A stretch of 64,000 nucleotides of DNA from Palaemon carinicauda (Eukaryota > Arthropoda > Malacostraca > Decapoda > Palaemonidae), in NCBI RefSeq assembly GCF_036898095.1, contig NC_090761.1, positions 42,526,850-42,590,849 on the forward strand. Reading direction: 5' to 3'. Below are positions 33,694-45,816 of the stretch, one piece after another; the stretch's first letter is position 1; every line of letters begins with the position of its first letter. The notes beneath the pieces are model-generated. The model was not told the DNA's origin, did not search any database, and worked only from the letters and a program-made list of their open reading frames with translations. Position numbers and translations under genes: made by a program.

Positions 33694-34680
33694 ATGTCGC
33701 TATACCGGAGGAAATCATCCACAGCCGTCTACCAGTCTAAGTGGGCGGTATTCGTGAAGTGGTGCAGGGACAAGAAGTTAAAGCCCTTGGAAGCGTCAGT
33801 GCCCGTGATAGCCGACGTCATGGTTTATCTCAGGGACAAGTTAGACATGTCAGTTCCAGCGATCAAGGGAGTTCGGGCGGCCCTGGGTCAAGTCTTTCTT
33901 CTCAAGGGCATAGATCTCGGCTCCTCCAGGCATATCTCCATGCTTATCAGAGCGTTCGAACAATCATGCCCCCCTTCCGCCCCTAGAATCCCGAGTTGGG
34001 ACTTAGCGCGAGTCCTAGATATGTTACGGAAACCACCATTCGAGCCCTTAAAGGACATCGATGACAAGAACCTCACGCTCAAGGCGGTCTTCTTGCTAGC
34101 ATTAGCCTCGGCTAAGAGGGTGGGCGAGCTACACGGACTGTCATTCGAGGTGGAACACACTAGGGGATGGAAGGAAGTAACCTTTAAGTTTGTCACATCC
34201 TTCGTCGCCAAGACTCAGAACCCCTCGGTGTGGGATCCGAGGTTTGAGAGTTTTTCGATTCCGGCAATCCCGAATAAAGGAAACCCGGAGGACCTAAAAT
34301 TATGCCCGGTCAGGACTATTAGGAAATACTTTAAGAGAACGGCAAACCTCCGCCCGTCTATCAAGAATCTCTTCGTCTCATGGGGAAAAATAAAGAAAAA
34401 CATATCCAAAAATACGGTTTCGTTCTGGCTCAGGAAAGTGATCACGCAAGCCTACTTAAAACAAGGTCTTCCTACACCGGGGAAACCCAGAGTTCACGAT
34501 GTTCGGGGCATTAGCACCTCTCTAACGTTCGAAAAGAACATGTCAGTAGCGCAGGTTCTTCGAGCGGGAACTTGGTCCAACCAGTCGACCTTCACCGCAC
34601 ATTATCTCAAGGACTGTACGAGAAAGTCTCTAGACGGGTTTTCTATCGGGCCGGTCATCTCAGCCCTGCATTCGGTTTGA
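33694..34680 (+). CDS. DIRS-B ORF3, tyrosine recombinase, 328 aa, intact
   Basis: The open frame runs from MSLYRRKSSTAVYQSKWAVF. The N-terminal core-binding half contains VIADVMVYLRDKLDMSVPA and IKGVRAALGQVF. The catalytic half contains AKRVGELHGLSF (first Arg, about 140), H-x-x-R in VHDVRGISTSLTF (about 268) and GTWSNQSTFTAHYLKD with the presumed nucleophilic Tyr near 305. The length is typical for DIRS YRs. The start is likely because the frame begins with the conserved R-x(n)-VYQSKW region close by. The role is integration of the circular intermediate. It is the only undamaged gene of DIRS-B and could in principle act in trans (inference). Confidence 0.92.
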   Translation: MSLYRRKSSTAVYQSKWAVFVKWCRDKKLKPLEASVPVIADVMVYLRDKLDMSVPAIKGVRAALGQVFLLKGIDLGSSRHISMLIRAFEQSCPPSAPRIPSWDLARVLDMLRKPPFEPLKDIDDKNLTLKAVFLLALASAKRVGELHGLSFEVEHTRGWKEVTFKFVTSFVAKTQNPSVWDPRFESFSIPAIPNKGNPEDLKLCPVRTIRKYFKRTANLRPSIKNLFVSWGKIKKNISKNTVSFWLRKVITQAYLKQGLPTPGKPRVHDVRGISTSLTFEKNMSVAQVLRAGTWSNQSTFTAHYLKDCTRKSLDGFSIGPVISALHSV

Positions 34681-34953
34681 CGGCTCAAGCCCCAGGCTCA
34701 ATCGCGAAACATAAAGTATCTAGACACAAGGAGCCGAGTTCTATTTCCCCCCCTTTTCTAACTTTCTCGTACCGTCAGTCGTCATCAAGAAATATCGCTC
34801 ATTACACAAGACGAAAATTCGCCATGTCAAGCACAACGAAGATATTGCAGAAGGGTAAGTGTTATATCACACTTAATGAGTCTTTTACGTAGTTTTCCCT
34901 ACTGTCCATCGGGGTCAGGGCTAAAGGGCACTCCCCCCCTCCTAAGGTGTAAG

Positions 34954-35055
34954 TCTCCTATAAAGTGTTTCAAGGTAAGTCTCTGTGTCGGAACAAATCA
35001 CAAATTTTAAGTAATTTGTATTTTTCCTAACAATACTTACCGAAGAAACACTTTA
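34954..35055 (+). repeat. DIRS-B internal complementary region
   Basis: The first half, TCTCCTATAAAGTGTTTC to CAGAGAC-complement to GGAACAAA, is the reverse complement of the left end (29084-29135). The second half, AAATTTTAAGTAATTTGTAT to GAAGAAACACTTTA, is the reverse complement of the right end (about 35278-35337). The junction is at GGAACAAATCACAAATTT. Confidence 0.92.
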
Positions 35056-35119
35056 GGTTTAGGGCCCCCCCAACCGTCCCCGCAGTGCCCCGCTGACCTC
35101 GTGGTTTTGTTCATTACAT

Positions 35120-35289
35120 AAAACATACTGGGGAGAGCTTCTCAAAGACGGGCGACCTGCCTGGGCAATGCCCCCAGGTCATGTTATTTCCCGTTATTCA
35201 GGACAGTATAGAACATGGAAGTAGGGGGAAACTACGTAAAAATCTGGTCGTCGGAGAGGAGTTACCAGTAATCTCCTATAAAGTGTTTC
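35120..35289 (-). repeat. DIRS-B right inverted terminal repeat (core)
   Basis: Reverse complement of 29111-29280 with no difference that I could detect by eye. Confidence 0.93.
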
Positions 35290-35344
35290 TTCGGTAAGTA
35301 TTGTTAGGAAAAATACAAATTACTTAAAATTTGCGATATTACAG

Positions 35345-35562
<218 letters not shown>

Positions 35563-35566
<4 letters not shown>

Positions 35567-36672
35567 GAATTTAACTTAATTTTTTTTTTTTGCTTCTCCT
35601 TTTTAATCAACTTTGACTGATGTATTTAGTAATGTATGTTAGGAGTATAATGAGGTGATTAAATGTTAGAGTAATTGATTTTAAGCTAACTTCCGTACTC
35701 TGTAATCTGGCAAAAGCTCTAATCCTGCAACCTTTGGGTCCCTATGATCCAGGATTAGTAAGAGCCTACTTGTAATGATAATGATATTACAGTAAAAGGA
35801 ATAATGATAATGATAGTAATACTAACTTGAAGAAAACTCCATAGCAAGTCTAAAAAACTTCATGTGAAGAGCTATTTTGGAAAGGTGCAAAAGTTCCTGT
35901 ATTTTTATATATAGTACAATGATATATGTATGGAATTTTGAAACCCAGAAATAATAACCTTCAAGTCTACCAATGTTTTATTCATGAATACATGTAGTTT
36001 CGTATGTTATAAGAAATAGTAGAATTGATTGGTTTAAATGTTTCATGATATGCTCGTTTTGTTCTTTGTTAACTTATGCTTGAGCTACATTATGATTTTG
36101 CTCCACCCAAGAAGGAATGAATTCCTTTTGAGCCTATGCTAAATATTACATAATTTGAATCAGTTCAACTTATTAACTGAAAGCTGTCATAAGGCCCTAA
36201 TATTCATTCTGTCTTCTTCACATGGGAAAGGAAAAACTATCTAATTAAATTTAATCTTTTATGTAGTTTTAACTTTTTTTTCTCTTGCTGTACATAGATG
36301 TTTGAACAATCTAGTCAGTAACTGCTGCTACTTTGTCATTGTCACAATGTTATTGTATTTGGTGAGTTCTTCACAAACTAATAGTATTCAAAGCTTTCCT
36401 TATTGTATTTAAACCTTTCTCACAGCAACTGTTCCTCCAAAATATTTTCTTTTATAATTTTAAAAGCATGTTTGTATAAATTAATATGTGTTCCCCTTTC
36501 CCTCCCTATTTTTCTCTTATGTAGTCCCAGTGTTTGTTTATCCTGCATGTTCCACTGATTTTCATTGTTGTGCTGTCTTTTCCTTCCTTATCCTGCTGAA
36601 ATGATGGTGTGGCGTTACTGGTGTTTTGGATATGTTATGAATGGGATATTTTGGTTCTGGGATGAACACCAG
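35563..36672. other. Kinesin intron, nothing recognised
   Basis: AT-rich intron remainder leading to the acceptor at 36672. No mobile-element motif is seen. Confidence 0.65.
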
Positions 36673-36854
36673 TTTACCTCCTGGTATGGTACCTCCCGGC
36701 AGCTCTCGTGGTCCTCCCAAGAGGATGCAGCCTCCAGCAATTCCCATCAGTCAGCCAATTCGATCACCCAAGTTTGGTGTTGTTCAGAGCCCTTCTACCT
36801 CACATGTTCACGCTCGTCATGACCTCCTCGTCTGGTTCGAAATATGCGAATTAG
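36673..36854 (+). CDS. unc-104: unc-104/KIF1A kinesin-3, exon ([19 protein letters not shown])
   Basis: The frame reads [34 protein letters not shown] and [15 protein letters not shown]. The ending is the conserved (K/R)(Y/H)[11 protein letters not shown] block, and the PPxIPISQPxRSPKFG part is specifically unc-104-like. The donor TTAG|GTTTGT gives end 36854. The start is less certain: an acceptor AACACCAG|T at 36672 restores phase with the 27733 donor (phase 2) but has a weak pyrimidine tract. An open frame continues upstream to about 36641, so an extra small exon or a different acceptor is possible. It is the linker before the DUF3694-type region. Confidence 0.9.
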
Positions 36855-36983
36855 GTTTGTTAAATTTTTCTCTCTTTTCTTGTGATAGGGGATATGAATT
36901 ATGAAAAATTTGGTATGTCAGATATATGCTTTCTGAAGGTGGATACCCTTTGCTATATCTTTAATGCATAAAATTTTCAATAG

Positions 36984-37148
36984 CACCGAGTGGAGAGTAT
37001 GTACCAGCTGTTGTTGACCATGGAGATGATTTACCATGTCGAGGTTTGTTCCTCTTACATCAAGGAATACAGCGTCGTATACGCATTACCATTGTACATG
37101 AACCATCTCCTGATCTGACATGGTGTGATGTTCGAGAACTCGTTGTAG
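36984..37148 (+). CDS. unc-104: unc-104/KIF1A kinesin-3, exon ([20 protein letters not shown])
   Basis: The acceptor TTCAATAG ends at 36983 and the donor GTAG|GTAAG follows 37148. Phase 1 in and out. It reads [38 protein letters not shown] and VRELVVG, matching the family's [16 protein letters not shown] block (DUF3694 region of KIF1A/unc-104). Confidence 0.97.
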
Positions 37149-37476
37149 GTAAGATATGAGTTGTATTCTGGATATTGATGAAGTGTTTGTGGTTTTGAGA
37201 GTGCATGTTATTTTTACTAAATAATAATGTCATTATTAATTTTTATTGCTTTGACATCATTATTAGTTTAGCAGCTACAGTGTTTATTCCCAACTGTCTT
37301 CTTATGTAAATTGTTTATTTTTTTATATTGAATTTTTAAAAATTTGATGAACAGATTCTGTTAGAATTAGGTAATATGTATTTGTTACAAATATTTTAGT
37401 AATTTTTATTATTGTTTTTATCTTTTAGCTTTTACTATTTTGAATTTGAAACTAACGAAGTGTTCTTGCTTCTTAG
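37149..37476. other. Kinesin intron, 328 bp
   Basis: AT-rich, bounded by GTAAGA and GCTTCTTAG; no other content. Confidence 0.85.
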
Positions 37477-37697
37477 GTCGCATACGCACAACCCCAGAAA
37501 GTGAAGATGATGACAATGATGCATCAGTCTTGTCTCTGGGTCTGTTCCCAGGCGAGTATTTGGAGTACCAAGGAGAAGACAGAACATTCTTCCGTTTTGA
37601 GGCCGCGTGGGACTCTTCTCTGCATAATTCTATATTATTGAATCGTGTTACTCCTCATGGTGAACATGTCTACATGACCATATCCGCTTATCTTGAG
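37477..37697 (+). CDS. unc-104: unc-104/KIF1A kinesin-3, exon ([18 protein letters not shown])
   Basis: The acceptor CTTCTTAG ends at 37476 and the donor GAG|GTACCT begins at 37698. Phase 1 in, phase 0 out. It reads [38 protein letters not shown] and [20 protein letters not shown], with YMTISAYLE at the end. It matches unc-104 closely, including the acidic insert and LSLGLFPGE that are more arthropod-like than vertebrate. Confidence 0.97.
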
Positions 37698-39163
37698 GTA
37701 CCTTTCCTTATCATTTTGTAAAATTATATCAATTTCATTGCAATGGATTTTCAAACATAGGAAGTACAGTTAAAAATTCTAAAGGTTTTATTTAAATGAA
37801 TCTTTTCTCTAAGTTCATTATATTATTCTCATCAAAAACAAAAGGAAATTTGTTGATATCTTCTCTCTAATGTACTGTATAATGCCCCTCATCCTATGTT
37901 AAGTTGCCAGGAAGAAGAGTCATCTACTGCACGTGTAACAAGCTCTAAGGGTGGTTATTTTGAGCATTTGTTTCTAATATGTTATGGCATTTTGAAGATC
38001 CAAGAGCTATAATTTAGTGAGAGCCTATTTTTTTTTTTATTAGGCAATCTTGTACACAATTGTTTGTCAACAAATACCATATACATATCCTTCTCGTATT
38101 GGTGATTTTTCTATTAATACAATAATAAAATATTGTGGAATAAAGATATGTGTTCCAGGATGTCATAAAGTGCACTGTAGGCTATAGGTTTCAGGATTAC
38201 TTGCTTGAAAAGGCTCATCTACTATTGATATGATATTGTATCTAAGTATTGTCGGAAGGTTACTGTTCGTTAAGTGACCTATGATAGGATTGCTTTTTAA
38301 TGTATCAAATTACACAGTGAATGACAGGTTCAGTTTTTGCCATGACATTGAGATGCCCTATTTAAAACTTATAGTAGTCAGTTTGGTGACTATGAATTTT
38401 AAAATAAACGAAGTTGAACCCAGAAAAAAAAATTATAATAATTTGAGGGAGTGAGGGTTTTTGGAGGTTTCAAACAAGAATTGAAACAAACTCTTGATTA
38501 AACTTCTATACTAAACATGAAAATCCAGTCTATTTTGTACACAAGATTCTTAACAGTATTTCAAACCTTACCTAAGATTGACATTGCAAGATGTAAGACT
38601 CCTTTAATGGCATTGAAAGGAGCTGAGTTTCCCAGTTAAGAACATAGGAAAATCCATAGGTAGCAGGTAGAGGTTAGAATATATTTCACCAAGGACATCA
38701 CTTCCTTACTCTGTTCCCCTTGTCAATAAAGGGTAGAAACAAAAATGTCAATAATAATTTTCATTTTTTTTCCAGTGAAATTAGAGCAAATACTGTTTTT
38801 GGGCATAGTGTTGTTACTAAAGCACTGCTGTTCAGTTTTACCAATTGTTCCTAACTTTTCAATCTTAATTTCTCCATTTTCATATTTCATATACATCACA
38901 CCTATTGATGATTAAAATTTTCTTTCTCCATGCTCTTTTGATGTGATTCCAATCTTATCAAGTCCTGTTTGTCTTGTCCCTGGTTTCCTTTTCTCTACTT
39001 TTAGATCCTCTCCTCAACTTGACCTTTGCCAGAGCTTGAAAGTTTTTCTTCCCTTTAATTGCTTTATTGTAATAATGATTCCCCCACCCTGAATTTCCAG
39101 CCAGTCCTACGAGTCAAAACTTATGGTCTAGTTAAACTGTGTTTTAATTAATGTCACCACCAT
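37698..39163. other. Kinesin intron, nothing recognised
   Basis: AT-rich intron sequence with no ORF or element I can support. Confidence 0.6.
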
Positions 39164-40261
<1,098 letters not shown>

Positions 40262-40415
40262 TATATAAATTGTTCATTACTTCTCATGTAGTTTATTTAT
40301 TTCCTTATTTCATTTCCTCACTGGACTATTTTTCCCTGTTAGAGCTCTTTGGCTTATAGCATCATGGTTTTCCAACTAGGGTTGTAGCTTAGCTAGTAAT
40401 AATAATAATGATATC
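40262..40415 (+). mobile_element. LINE-tail family 3' end, short copy
   Basis: CTCACTGGACTATTTTTCCC, TGGCTTATAGCATCATGG and CCAACTAGGGTTGTAGCTTA, followed by (TAA)n at about 40397. It matches the 3' ends at 26390, 62757 and (reverse) 63300. Severely 5'-truncated. Confidence 0.8.
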
Positions 40416-40489
40416 TTCAGGTAATTACAATGTTTTTTTTTTAATTTTTATCATGCATTTAGCTGAAAGCTTTCTATTCCTTTTTCTAG

Positions 40490-40679
40490 CTTGAGAACAA
40501 TGCACAACCGGCCATTATTACAAAAGATCTTTGTATGGTCGTTTATGGTCGCGACTCTAGGACCATTCCTCGCTCCCTACGACACCTCTTCAGTGGGTCT
40601 TACAAGAATGCTGAAGCCAATAGGATTTGCGGCGTTTATGAAACAGTTCTGAAGCGCGCAGCTGAAGCAGGTAGCCCAG
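40490..40679 (+). CDS. unc-104: unc-104/KIF1A kinesin-3, exon ([20 protein letters not shown])
   Basis: The acceptor TTTTTCTAG ends at 40489. It reads [20 protein letters not shown] then [20 protein letters not shown] and [14 protein letters not shown], matching LEN...PA(V/I)(V/I)TKD...YGRDA...RSL(K/R)(H/N)LF(S)G...GVYE...AGSPG of the family. The donor CCAG|GTTTGT at 40680 is chosen because the family continues SPG(V/M)QRRxRRVLDTS. A second GT (GCAG|GTAGCC, at 40671) lies 9 nt earlier in the same phase and would drop Gly-Ser-Pro. The next conserved exon (VLDTS...VRGEENL) is not in the window. Confidence 0.96.
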
Positions 40680-42484
40680 GTTTGTGGTTTAGTCCTGACA
40701 GATGTAGAGAGGTGGTCAAGGGCCGCCCAATCTTCCCAGAAGCCTGCTATTGTAGGGGTGGGAGGGAGGGCGGCTGTATCAATGACTGGGCCACCTTGCA
40801 ACCACCAATGCTTCACCAGCTACGGTATGCTCTCTTGCTGCTGCCCCTATCTGCCACTCATCACCTGCAGTCCTATTGATAATTAATGCAGTATGAACCA
40901 AATATTGTTCTGACGCTGCTTGATATCTTGACTTTACATTTTTCTTTTTTCTTTTTTGTTTCATTTAGCTGAAGTGACTTACAAAGAAGCAAGACTAGAC
41001 ATACTTGAAGATACTCACATTTTTCATATAGAAGTGGGCACACCTTGCTTTTAAATGCATGATGCTTGTTGACAGGTAATTTGTGTACAGTAGCTGAATT
41101 CAAGAATTACTTAGACTTTTGACACTTTATCCAAAAGAGAAGCCTCCATTTCACTTGTACATTAGGACTTTATTTTGTTTTAATATCTCTTGAAATTTAT
41201 CTTGTGACAAGGTGGTCTTTTATTCTCCAGAGTAACCTCTAAGAGTGAAGCTAAACAAGATAGGTTTATAATTTTGTCCTTCAGTTTCATCTGTATGGGA
41301 ATATAGTTAGCCTTTATCTACTATTTCCTTCTGCTATATTATTTTGCTCATTATTGCATTTTAGGGTTACTGATGACTTAAATAAGGAGATTTAAAATCT
41401 AAAGATACTGAGTACACTATATACAAGATCTTTAAGAGCATAGTTTTTGTTCATAGGTTTTTAGATTTGTGCAATTCCCTTCTTTCTTAGGGTTTTGAAT
41501 GCAGTTAAAACTTGAAGTGACATACATAGTTTATATATGACAGTTTTTGATAAATTTTGGTAATGGTTTTGGTCTTTGGAAAGAATATAACTTAATGAAC
41601 TTTTGCCTTTATTTTTATTTACTGAAATGGTATATTTATCAATCTTGCTTCAAATTTTTATACATATTCTTTTTATGAAGAACGAAGCAAGCAGATTATA
41701 AGTCTGTTGAAATATCAACTTTACCAGTTTTTGTAAGGATCTTGGCTTACAAGAAAGCACATATTAAGACAACGTAAACACATCTTGTTTCACTGATACT
41801 ATACTGTTCAGAACAGTTATTTTATCTTGATTACTTTTGTGGGTGATTCAAATTACTTTAAAAATTTAGTTTTTCTCAATTCCAAATAGGAAATCACTTG
41901 ATTATTGCTCTTCTCATTTATTCATACTAACTACTGTATTAGATCAAAATTTTGATATTTTCTCTTTATTTTTCAAATTTAATTGTCACGATTTTATTAT
42001 TATGCCCCATAAAGATCGAGATGGATTTTTTATAGTTCTGTAATGTTATTTTTGAAAACCAAATTAATTTTTAAGCAGACTCAGTATTAAAGTTACAAGT
42101 CTTTGTATGAAGTGTTCTTTGTTATTTGTAAGGAAAATACTGGAAGGAATGAATGAGATTCTTTTATGAGAACCAAGTTTATGAAGGATATAGTTAATTT
42201 ATATATCATTCACTGTGCCTCAGATTGTAAAAGTCATTTTACAAGAAGCTGAATTGCTTTATATAATTTGCATTATTACATTTAGAGCAAGCACTTTTGA
42301 CATATTTCAGTAGATGCCACTGTGCGTGGATTATAAGATACGGAATTGACAGTAAGATTACCTCGAGATATGTTTGTGACTACTAAGATGGCAATAAGAT
42401 TTTTTACCATTAGAGACCTCTTGGAAATGCTGACCTTTAGACTTTTTGAAATTAGTATTTTATAATTTTTGGAGATTTATGCAA
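40680..42484. other. Start of a very long kinesin intron, nothing recognised
   Basis: AT-rich, with no conserved kinesin exon and no transposon motif. It is assigned to the kinesin intron because the gene is incomplete at 40679. Confidence 0.6.
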
Positions 42485-42895
42485 TATTGATGGGAGAAGT
42501 ACAAGAGGAAGGCCAAGGTTTGGGTGGATGGATGGTGTGAAGAGAGCTCTGGGTGATAGGAGGATAGATGTGAGAGAGGCAAGAGAGCGTGCTAGAAATA
42601 GGAATGAATGGCGAGCGATTGTGACGCAGTTCCGGTAGGCCCTGCTGCTTCCTCCGGTGCCTTAGATGACCGCGGAGGTAGCAGCAGTAGGGGATTCAGC
42701 ATTATGAAGCTTCATCTGTGGTGGAATTGTGGGAGGTTGGGCTGTGGCACCCTAGTAGTACCAGCTGAACTCGGCTGAGTCCCTGGTTAGGCTGGAGGAA
42801 CGTAGAGAGTAGTCCCCTTTTTGTTTTGTTTCTTTGTTGATGTCGGCTACCCCCCAAAATTGGGGGAAGTGCCTTGGTATATGGATGGATGGACA
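42485..42895 (+). mobile_element. 3' end of an RTE-like non-LTR retrotransposon with ATGG tail
   Basis: The frame from about 42500 reads RSTRGRPRFGWMDGVKRAL then DVREARERARNRNEWRAIVT, ending QFR and a TAG at about 42638. This is the usual C-terminus of RTE-type LINE proteins (RGRPxxRWxDxVxxDL...A.DR..WR.). A 3' UTR of about 250 bp follows, ending with TGTCGGCTACCCCCCAAAAT, a short GGGGG hairpin partner, and the tail GGATGGATGG. It is strongly 5'-truncated; the reverse transcriptase core is absent. Clade assignment is by the C-terminal motif only. Confidence 0.75.
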
Positions 42896-43854
42896 CTCTT
42901 ACAATTATTGTATAGGTTAAAATGAGGATATTTTTTGTGATGATAGTAATCAAACATTTGATTGTATTGGTGACATCAAGTACAGTACAGGTAAAATATA
43001 TTGAGTAGGTTATCAAACAAAAGAAACATAACCAAACACTCTGCTTCCTATGCTTCTGTAAATCCCTGCTTCACATTGGCTATCATTATTCATTTTCTTT
43101 TTTAGCTTCCAGCTTGGATTCATGTGATTACTGAATTGTCCTTGAAATTTTAATTTTGAATCTTACAGCAATTCCTATTTTGCATTTTAAAAACTATATA
43201 AATTCAAGCAATGATTGATTTCAAACTAATGTCTTTCACATGTAATCCTAATTTGGTGTGCTGTATTGTGGTCCTTTGCATGATTGCATGTTACATTTAA
43301 CAAATGTGTGATGCGCTTGGTAGTTTCCAACAACCTGCAATGCATAATGTACCAGTTTGGTTTACAGTATACATTTTGCTGGATTATATTTATTGATTTT
43401 TTATTTATTTATTTTTTTTTTTGTAATAGCGATGCATTTGACAATTTCTTTCTTGGTGAATTATAGGAAAGATTAAACTATGAGATGAGTAAGATGTTAA
43501 GAAAGGTGTGATGTATGTGGTCCTAAACATTTTATTGTTTTTACACGTAAACAAACCTTTCGTCCTTTGAAATAGGGAATGTCCTCAGTGGAACTGGAAT
43601 GGCTGTTGAATTCATTATTGAGGTAGTTAACGAGAAGGGGTGAGAACGGACAAATATCCCCTCCTATTGTTCTGTCACTTTTGTCTTTGGCCGCAATAAG
43701 TACAGTCTTTCGGTGGCATCATGTCCAAGGATGTTTTTTTTTCATACCTCTTTGTTTAAATGGTTGTTTTTGGCTTTATGTTCATAAGATGCTAGTGTAA
43801 GTTAGAGACTGCATCGTTTAATGGCTAAACTGGCAATAGATCCACTCACTCTGC
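42896..43854. other. Intron sequence; 3' part may be hAT element tail
   Basis: No ORF is supported. The part nearest 43854 may belong to the 3' end of the hAT remnant that runs toward lower coordinates, but I could not find its terminal inverted repeat. Confidence 0.45.
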
Positions 43855-44379
43855 AATTTACAGGCATGATTGTATGCAGTCATATCCTTTACCAAGTGTA
43901 GGTTGTGGCCTCTTGTCTTGGTAGATGTATTTTTTGGCTAAGTCTTCTTCAATGTCATTCTTGGCAATGCCCGTAATAATACTGGATAGAATGTTTAGCT
44001 CTTTGCACGTCTCATTGAGTTTGCTGAAGTTTTCCAGAAATCTTGACAAATCTAGTTCTTTTGCAAAAGTTTAAGTGATGTGGATGATTTGATTTTACAC
44101 AACTCCATTTCCATAACTGGAAAATCATGTTAGGTGAATACAATTTCTATTTTATTCTTATCAAATTGTATTGGGTTTGAACACAATTGAAATCTGGTTG
44201 CATGAACCAACAAATATTGAAACCTCTGAATGTGCTACCTTTTACATATGTTGGGCTTGAATAGCATTTTGTGAAGTTCAAGAAATTTATGAACCAAGCC
44301 CTCAGCCAGGGGTTCAGAGAATAATGACAGTTTATTCTGAAAAACTGAAATTGTGTCAAATATATCAGTTATTAACTTC
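43855..44379 (-). pseudogene. hAT (ZBED5/Buster-like) transposase remnant, C-terminal part
   Basis: On the minus strand from about 44375 the reading is KLITDIFDTISVFQNKLSLF then SEPLAEGLVHKFLEL, the continuation expected after LNELNLKLQG in ZBED5/Buster-type hAT transposases. Later blocks (44049-43858, FSKLNETCKELNILSS...) are decayed. The N-terminal half lies at 56323-56945, so DIRS-D splits the gene. Confidence 0.75.
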
Positions 44380-44383
44380 TTTT

Positions 44384-44714
44384 TTGGGCTCAAGCCATGT
44401 CGTCCTGATGGAAGGTTCTTAATAGTAGCTTCCTATGGGATATATATACTACAGTGATATTCCAAGATAATTTACTTTTAGGTCTCCAGAATTCTAACTC
44501 CTGGCGCGAATACCCTTAAATTTCTCTCAAGGATATCGCATAATATCAGGTACGTATTCTTGACACGCCACATAGCAATCTTCACCCCGAATAGTGTTTA
44601 CGCTTCGAGGGGGAAAGTGGCAAAATAGAAGGGGAACTGTATCAAGGTTACCCTACTTCCCATACTACTATTGAGTATCAAGATGGCGCCATATCCAAGA
44701 TGGCGGACATTCCT
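44384..44714 (+). repeat. DIRS-D left inverted terminal repeat
   Basis: From TTTTGGGCTCAAGCCATGTC to AGATGGCGGACATTCCT. It matches the reverse complement of 55967-56297 with scattered differences (for example GAACTGTATCAAGG against GAGCCTTATTAAGG). Confidence 0.9.
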
Positions 44715-45800
44715 AATTTTGTAGCGAATTTGCATGGTGGTGTTCCCTGTTGATCTAACTTTTTCGATTGATTCTGCAAAGATTATTATGCAATCTCCTG
44801 CTTCTTTCGCCTCTGGAAAGTTGAGTATTGATTCTTTACAATGTTTATATTTTAGCTCCTGTTTCACAGTGAAATTGGAGTAATTTATTGTGATTAGGAG
44901 CTAGGACTGTTACCGGAGGCGCCATGGGTGCTGTCGTTCGTTAGGCATGTGTTATTTAGTTAGTAGAACGACATTCCAGGTTGAAATAGCATTAATTGAT
45001 TAATTATGAAAGCTTTATAGGCAATTTATACTTGTAAAGATATTTGTAATATGCATAATTTTCCTTTTTCCATGTCGATCGTATAAGTTAGAGTTTCGGT
45101 GATTTAGGTAACCGAGATCTCATCTCGCCTAGGTAACCTAACCTAGGCGATGTAGTATACTTTCAGACATTTCGTCGGTTAACCTCGTGTATCGTTTTAT
45201 CAATTCAGGTGGAGATAGATATCTCCTAGAATTTTTATATAAACCGATACTTGTCTTCAGTGGAGATTTAAGAGTAATCTCTCCTTCCCTCTGAGTGTAG
45301 CCTTAGGCTACAACCCTAGTGGGTCGTGCCTCGAGTTTTCATTCAGGCATGACTAGTCTAGGGTTTTCTCTCCCTTCCCTTAGCCGCAGATAGAAGGTTT
45401 TGGGATTCGGTCAGAATCTCAGAGTATATAGTCTTGTGCCGGCAGCCACCCAGCAGGGTGAATAGTTATTCCCCTGCCGGCTAGGCTACCGGCATAGGAG
45501 GCTAGTCCTCCCTAGACTGCTCTTGAAATGGTTGTATATTGCCGCCACCTTCTCTCTGCAGTCTAGAAGACTAGTCCTGTGTCGCAGACCGTAGGCTGAA
45601 AAATAGACATTCTTCTGCTGCCTAGGATGGGGCCGGCACAGGAACTCTGTTTTTCCTTTGTTGAGAGGAGGCGGCACTGCCGTCGTCCCCTTAACTGTAT
45701 TGGCAGACCCTAGGCTGGGGAATAGAGATTCTCCTGCCGCCTAGGATGGCGCCGATACTGAAACAGAGTTTCTTAAGGGTGTGGTAGGACCGGCAACCTT
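44715..45800 (+). other. DIRS-D 5' leader, no ORF
   Basis: Non-coding stretch between the left repeat and the first gag-like frame. It has recurrent GCCGGC-type motifs and three related segments, each containing CCGCC(T)AGGATGG(G/C)GCCG, near 45615-45635 and 45735-45755, and GCCGGCAGCCACCC near 45437, suggesting degraded internal repeats. Confidence 0.6.
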
Positions 45801-45816
45801 GCCATCCCACAGTTTC

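Larger units (their letters stand above)
29084..35337 (+). mobile_element. DIRS-B: recent DIRS retrotransposon inserted in a (TA)n tract
   Basis: About 6.25 kb. The inverted terminal repeat cores at 29111-29280 and 35120-35289 appear identical over 170 bp. The ICR at 34954-35055 contains the reverse complements of both outer ends (left TTTGTTCCGACACAGAG, right ending AAAATTTGCGAT). Internal GC content is clearly above the flanks. The gag region is disrupted by tandem duplication, RT has a one-base frame change, and there is a stop between RNase H and the C-terminal domain. The YR is open throughout. It is a different lineage from DIRS-A by its ends and its proteins. It is sense to the kinesin, in the intron between the 27609 and 36673 exons. 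Confidence 0.93.

Noticed and set aside
36565..36672. Upstream extension of the kinesin exon to an ATG at 36641
   Set aside because: The phase of the preceding donor is restored by the AG at 36672; the residues upstream are not family-like, although an additional acceptor cannot be excluded.
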